Part shown: positions 63,041 to 64,000 of the stretch, one piece after another | Position numbering within the stretch: position 1 is the stretch's first letter | Layout: each line of letters starts with the position of its first letter | DNA from: Rhodoferax sp. OV413 | Lineage (GTDB): Bacteria; Pseudomonadota; Gammaproteobacteria; Burkholderiales; Burkholderiaceae_C | Assembly (NCBI RefSeq): GCF_900104385.1 | Contig: NZ_FNJA01000001.1 | Coordinates: 1,028,386 to 1,092,385 of the forward strand | Direction: 5' to 3' | DNA: 64,000 nt | Notes under the pieces: generated by a model | Told to the model about the DNA's origin: nothing | The model's input: the letters and a program-made list of their open reading frames with translations, nothing else | Database searches by the model: none | Translations under genes and position numbers: made by a program

Positions 63041-63059
63041 CGATAACCGCGCGTTATCG
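63041..63059. promoter_or_regulatory. Perfect palindrome before the Bug receptor gene
   Basis: CGATAAC-CGCGC-GTTATCG, a perfect 7 bp inverted repeat with 5 bp spacer, 99 bp before the receptor start. The form fits a repressor operator. A GC-rich hairpin (GGGCCG-TTGG-CGGCCC, about 63014-63029) just upstream may end the previous transcript. Confidence 0.5.
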
Positions 63060-63157
63060 CGATGCCAAACCCGGCATCTTTCAGCCTCCACCCATGCCTT
63101 CTAGACTTCGCCGCTGCGAGCTGCTCGCAACCTCGAAAACAACTCTAGAGACATATT

Positions 63158-64000
63158 GTGAAAACCCCTCTGACCCCTTTCGCCCTGGTTATCGCCTCCG
63201 CCCTGGGCACGTTCCTGCCTGCAGCCCAAGCGCAGGAATTCCCCACCAAGCCGGTGCGCATCATCACGCCGTTCCCGGTGGGCAGCGGCCCCGAAGGCGT
63301 GGTGCGCCTGGTGGCCGACAAGCTGTCGCGCGCCTGGGGCAAGCCGGTGTTCGTCGAGAACAAGCCGGGCGGCAATGGTTTTATCGCCATCGACACCTTC
63401 AAGCGCGGCGCCACCGACGGGCATGACCTGATCCAGCTGGACAACGTGCATCTGTCGGCCTACCCGCATCTGTTCAAGAAGCTGCCCTACGATGCCAAGG
63501 CCGACTTCGAGCCGCTGCTGCCGCTGTTCAAGACCTATTTTTTCTTTGCCGTCGCCACCGACAGCAAGTACAAGACGGTGGGCGACATCGTGGCCGACGC
63601 CAAGGCCAACCCCGGCAAGCTGAACTACGGCTCCTGGTCGGTAGGCAACCCGGTGCACCTGGGCTCCGCGCTGTTTGAATCGGTCACCGCCACCGAAATG
63701 CAGCACGTGGTCTACAAGGAAACCACCATGCTGTACACCGGCGTGGCCAATGGCGAACTGTCGTTTGCGATGGGCACCAATGCCACGGCCGGCGCCATGT
63801 ACCGCGCCGGCAAGCTGCGCTATGTGGGCGTGGCCGCACCGAAGCGCGTGGTGGGCTTCCCCAATGTGCCTACCGTGGCCGAGGCCGGTGGCCCCGCCAA
63901 TTTCGAAGTCAGCGGCTGGACCGCCATCGCCGCACCCAAGGGCCTGCCCAAAGCAGTAGCCGACAAGATCCAGCACGACATTGAAAAGGCCCTGGCGGAG
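63158..64000 (+). CDS. Tripartite tricarboxylate transporter (Bug/TctC) receptor, 3' end beyond window
   Basis: Periplasmic solute receptor; 281 codons are visible and the frame is open at the window end (family about 320-330 aa). The start is a GTG at 63158 giving KTPLTPFALVIASALGTFLP, a signal peptide ending in AQAQ (about residue 26). Bug signatures are FPTKPVRIITPFPVGSGPE, VENKPGGNGFIA and GYPNVPT-like GFPNVPTVAEAGG. Such orphan receptors abound in Burkholderiales; the ligand is unknown. Confidence 0.88.
   Translation, partial: MKTPLTPFALVIASALGTFLPAAQAQEFPTKPVRIITPFPVGSGPEGVVRLVADKLSRAWGKPVFVENKPGGNGFIAIDTFKRGATDGHDLIQLDNVHLSAYPHLFKKLPYDAKADFEPLLPLFKTYFFFAVATDSKYKTVGDIVADAKANPGKLNYGSWSVGNPVHLGSALFESVTATEMQHVVYKETTMLYTGVANGELSFAMGTNATAGAMYRAGKLRYVGVAAPKRVVGFPNVPTVAEAGGPANFEVSGWTAIAAPKGLPKAVADKIQHDIEKALAE

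Overview
The window is a GC-rich stretch (most genes look about 62-68% GC) of a betaproteobacterial chromosome. The gene content and order fit Burkholderiales, most likely family Comamonadaceae (a Rhodoferax/Polaromonas/Acidovorax-like organism): tig-clpP-clpX-lon with a tRNA-Leu, purM beside a type IV pilus retraction ATPase, hopanoid hpnCDE, a Bug-type periplasmic receptor, and many short intergenic palindromic repeats. The genus is inferred. There is no rRNA, CRISPR array, prophage or intact insertion sequence.

Layout. 1-6 kb: purM (cut by the window edge), pilU, a CorC/TlyC-like membrane protein, apaH and a DEAD-box helicase. 6-12.1 kb: the protein quality-control block lon, clpX, clpP, tig, all on the minus strand and separated by hairpins, then tRNA-Leu(UAG). 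12.2-16.7 kb: a two-gene RND efflux operon whose upstream region, shared with the divergent hopanoid genes, carries a TetR-like palindrome. 16.8-19.8 kb: hpnC-hpnD-hpnE (squalene synthesis). 19.9-24.1 kb: a DUF2383 protein, a HAD phosphatase, hemH and a BaiN/YhiN-type flavoprotein. 24.2-30.8 kb: an OsmF/YehZYXW-type osmolyte ABC transporter flanked by two paralogous PhnD-like proteins without signal peptides, plus a desaturase. 30.9-33.4 kb: rpsU, yqeY and a FecR-domain protein. 33.4-38.1 kb: a LacI-type repressor, gluconokinase and a three-part TRAP transporter, probably a gluconate uptake unit with two operator-like sites. 38.1-42.7 kb: pmbA, darP, mog, phzF and an exported amidohydrolase. 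42.7-46.8 kb: creB-creC-creD-DUF2809 with a textbook cre-tag before creD. 46.8-52.1 kb: a hypothetical protein, cysE, trmJ, suhB and a chemoreceptor. 52.2-64 kb: a sugar/inositol-type accessory region (two Gfo/Idh/MocA dehydrogenases, an IolI-like isomerase, LacI, AraC and RpiR regulators, a ferredoxin reductase, a second TIM-barrel enzyme and a Bug receptor). This last region contains a decayed patch with gmhA, type I restriction remnants and orphan tails of the two regulators.

Most notable signals. (1) A family of roughly 50-60 bp palindromic repeats is scattered through the window, and at least five copies lie in frame inside protein genes (baiN-like, creC, trmJ, the efflux adaptor, and the signal peptide of an amidohydrolase), much like Rickettsia palindromic elements. 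(2) Orphan C-terminal fragments of rpiR and lacI flank an hsdM/hsdR chimera, which reads as the scar of a tandem duplication. (3) The cre-tag and the gluconate operators tie regulators to their targets. No clearly new defence or biosynthetic system was found; the repeat family and the paired cytosolic PhnD-like proteins are the least explained features.
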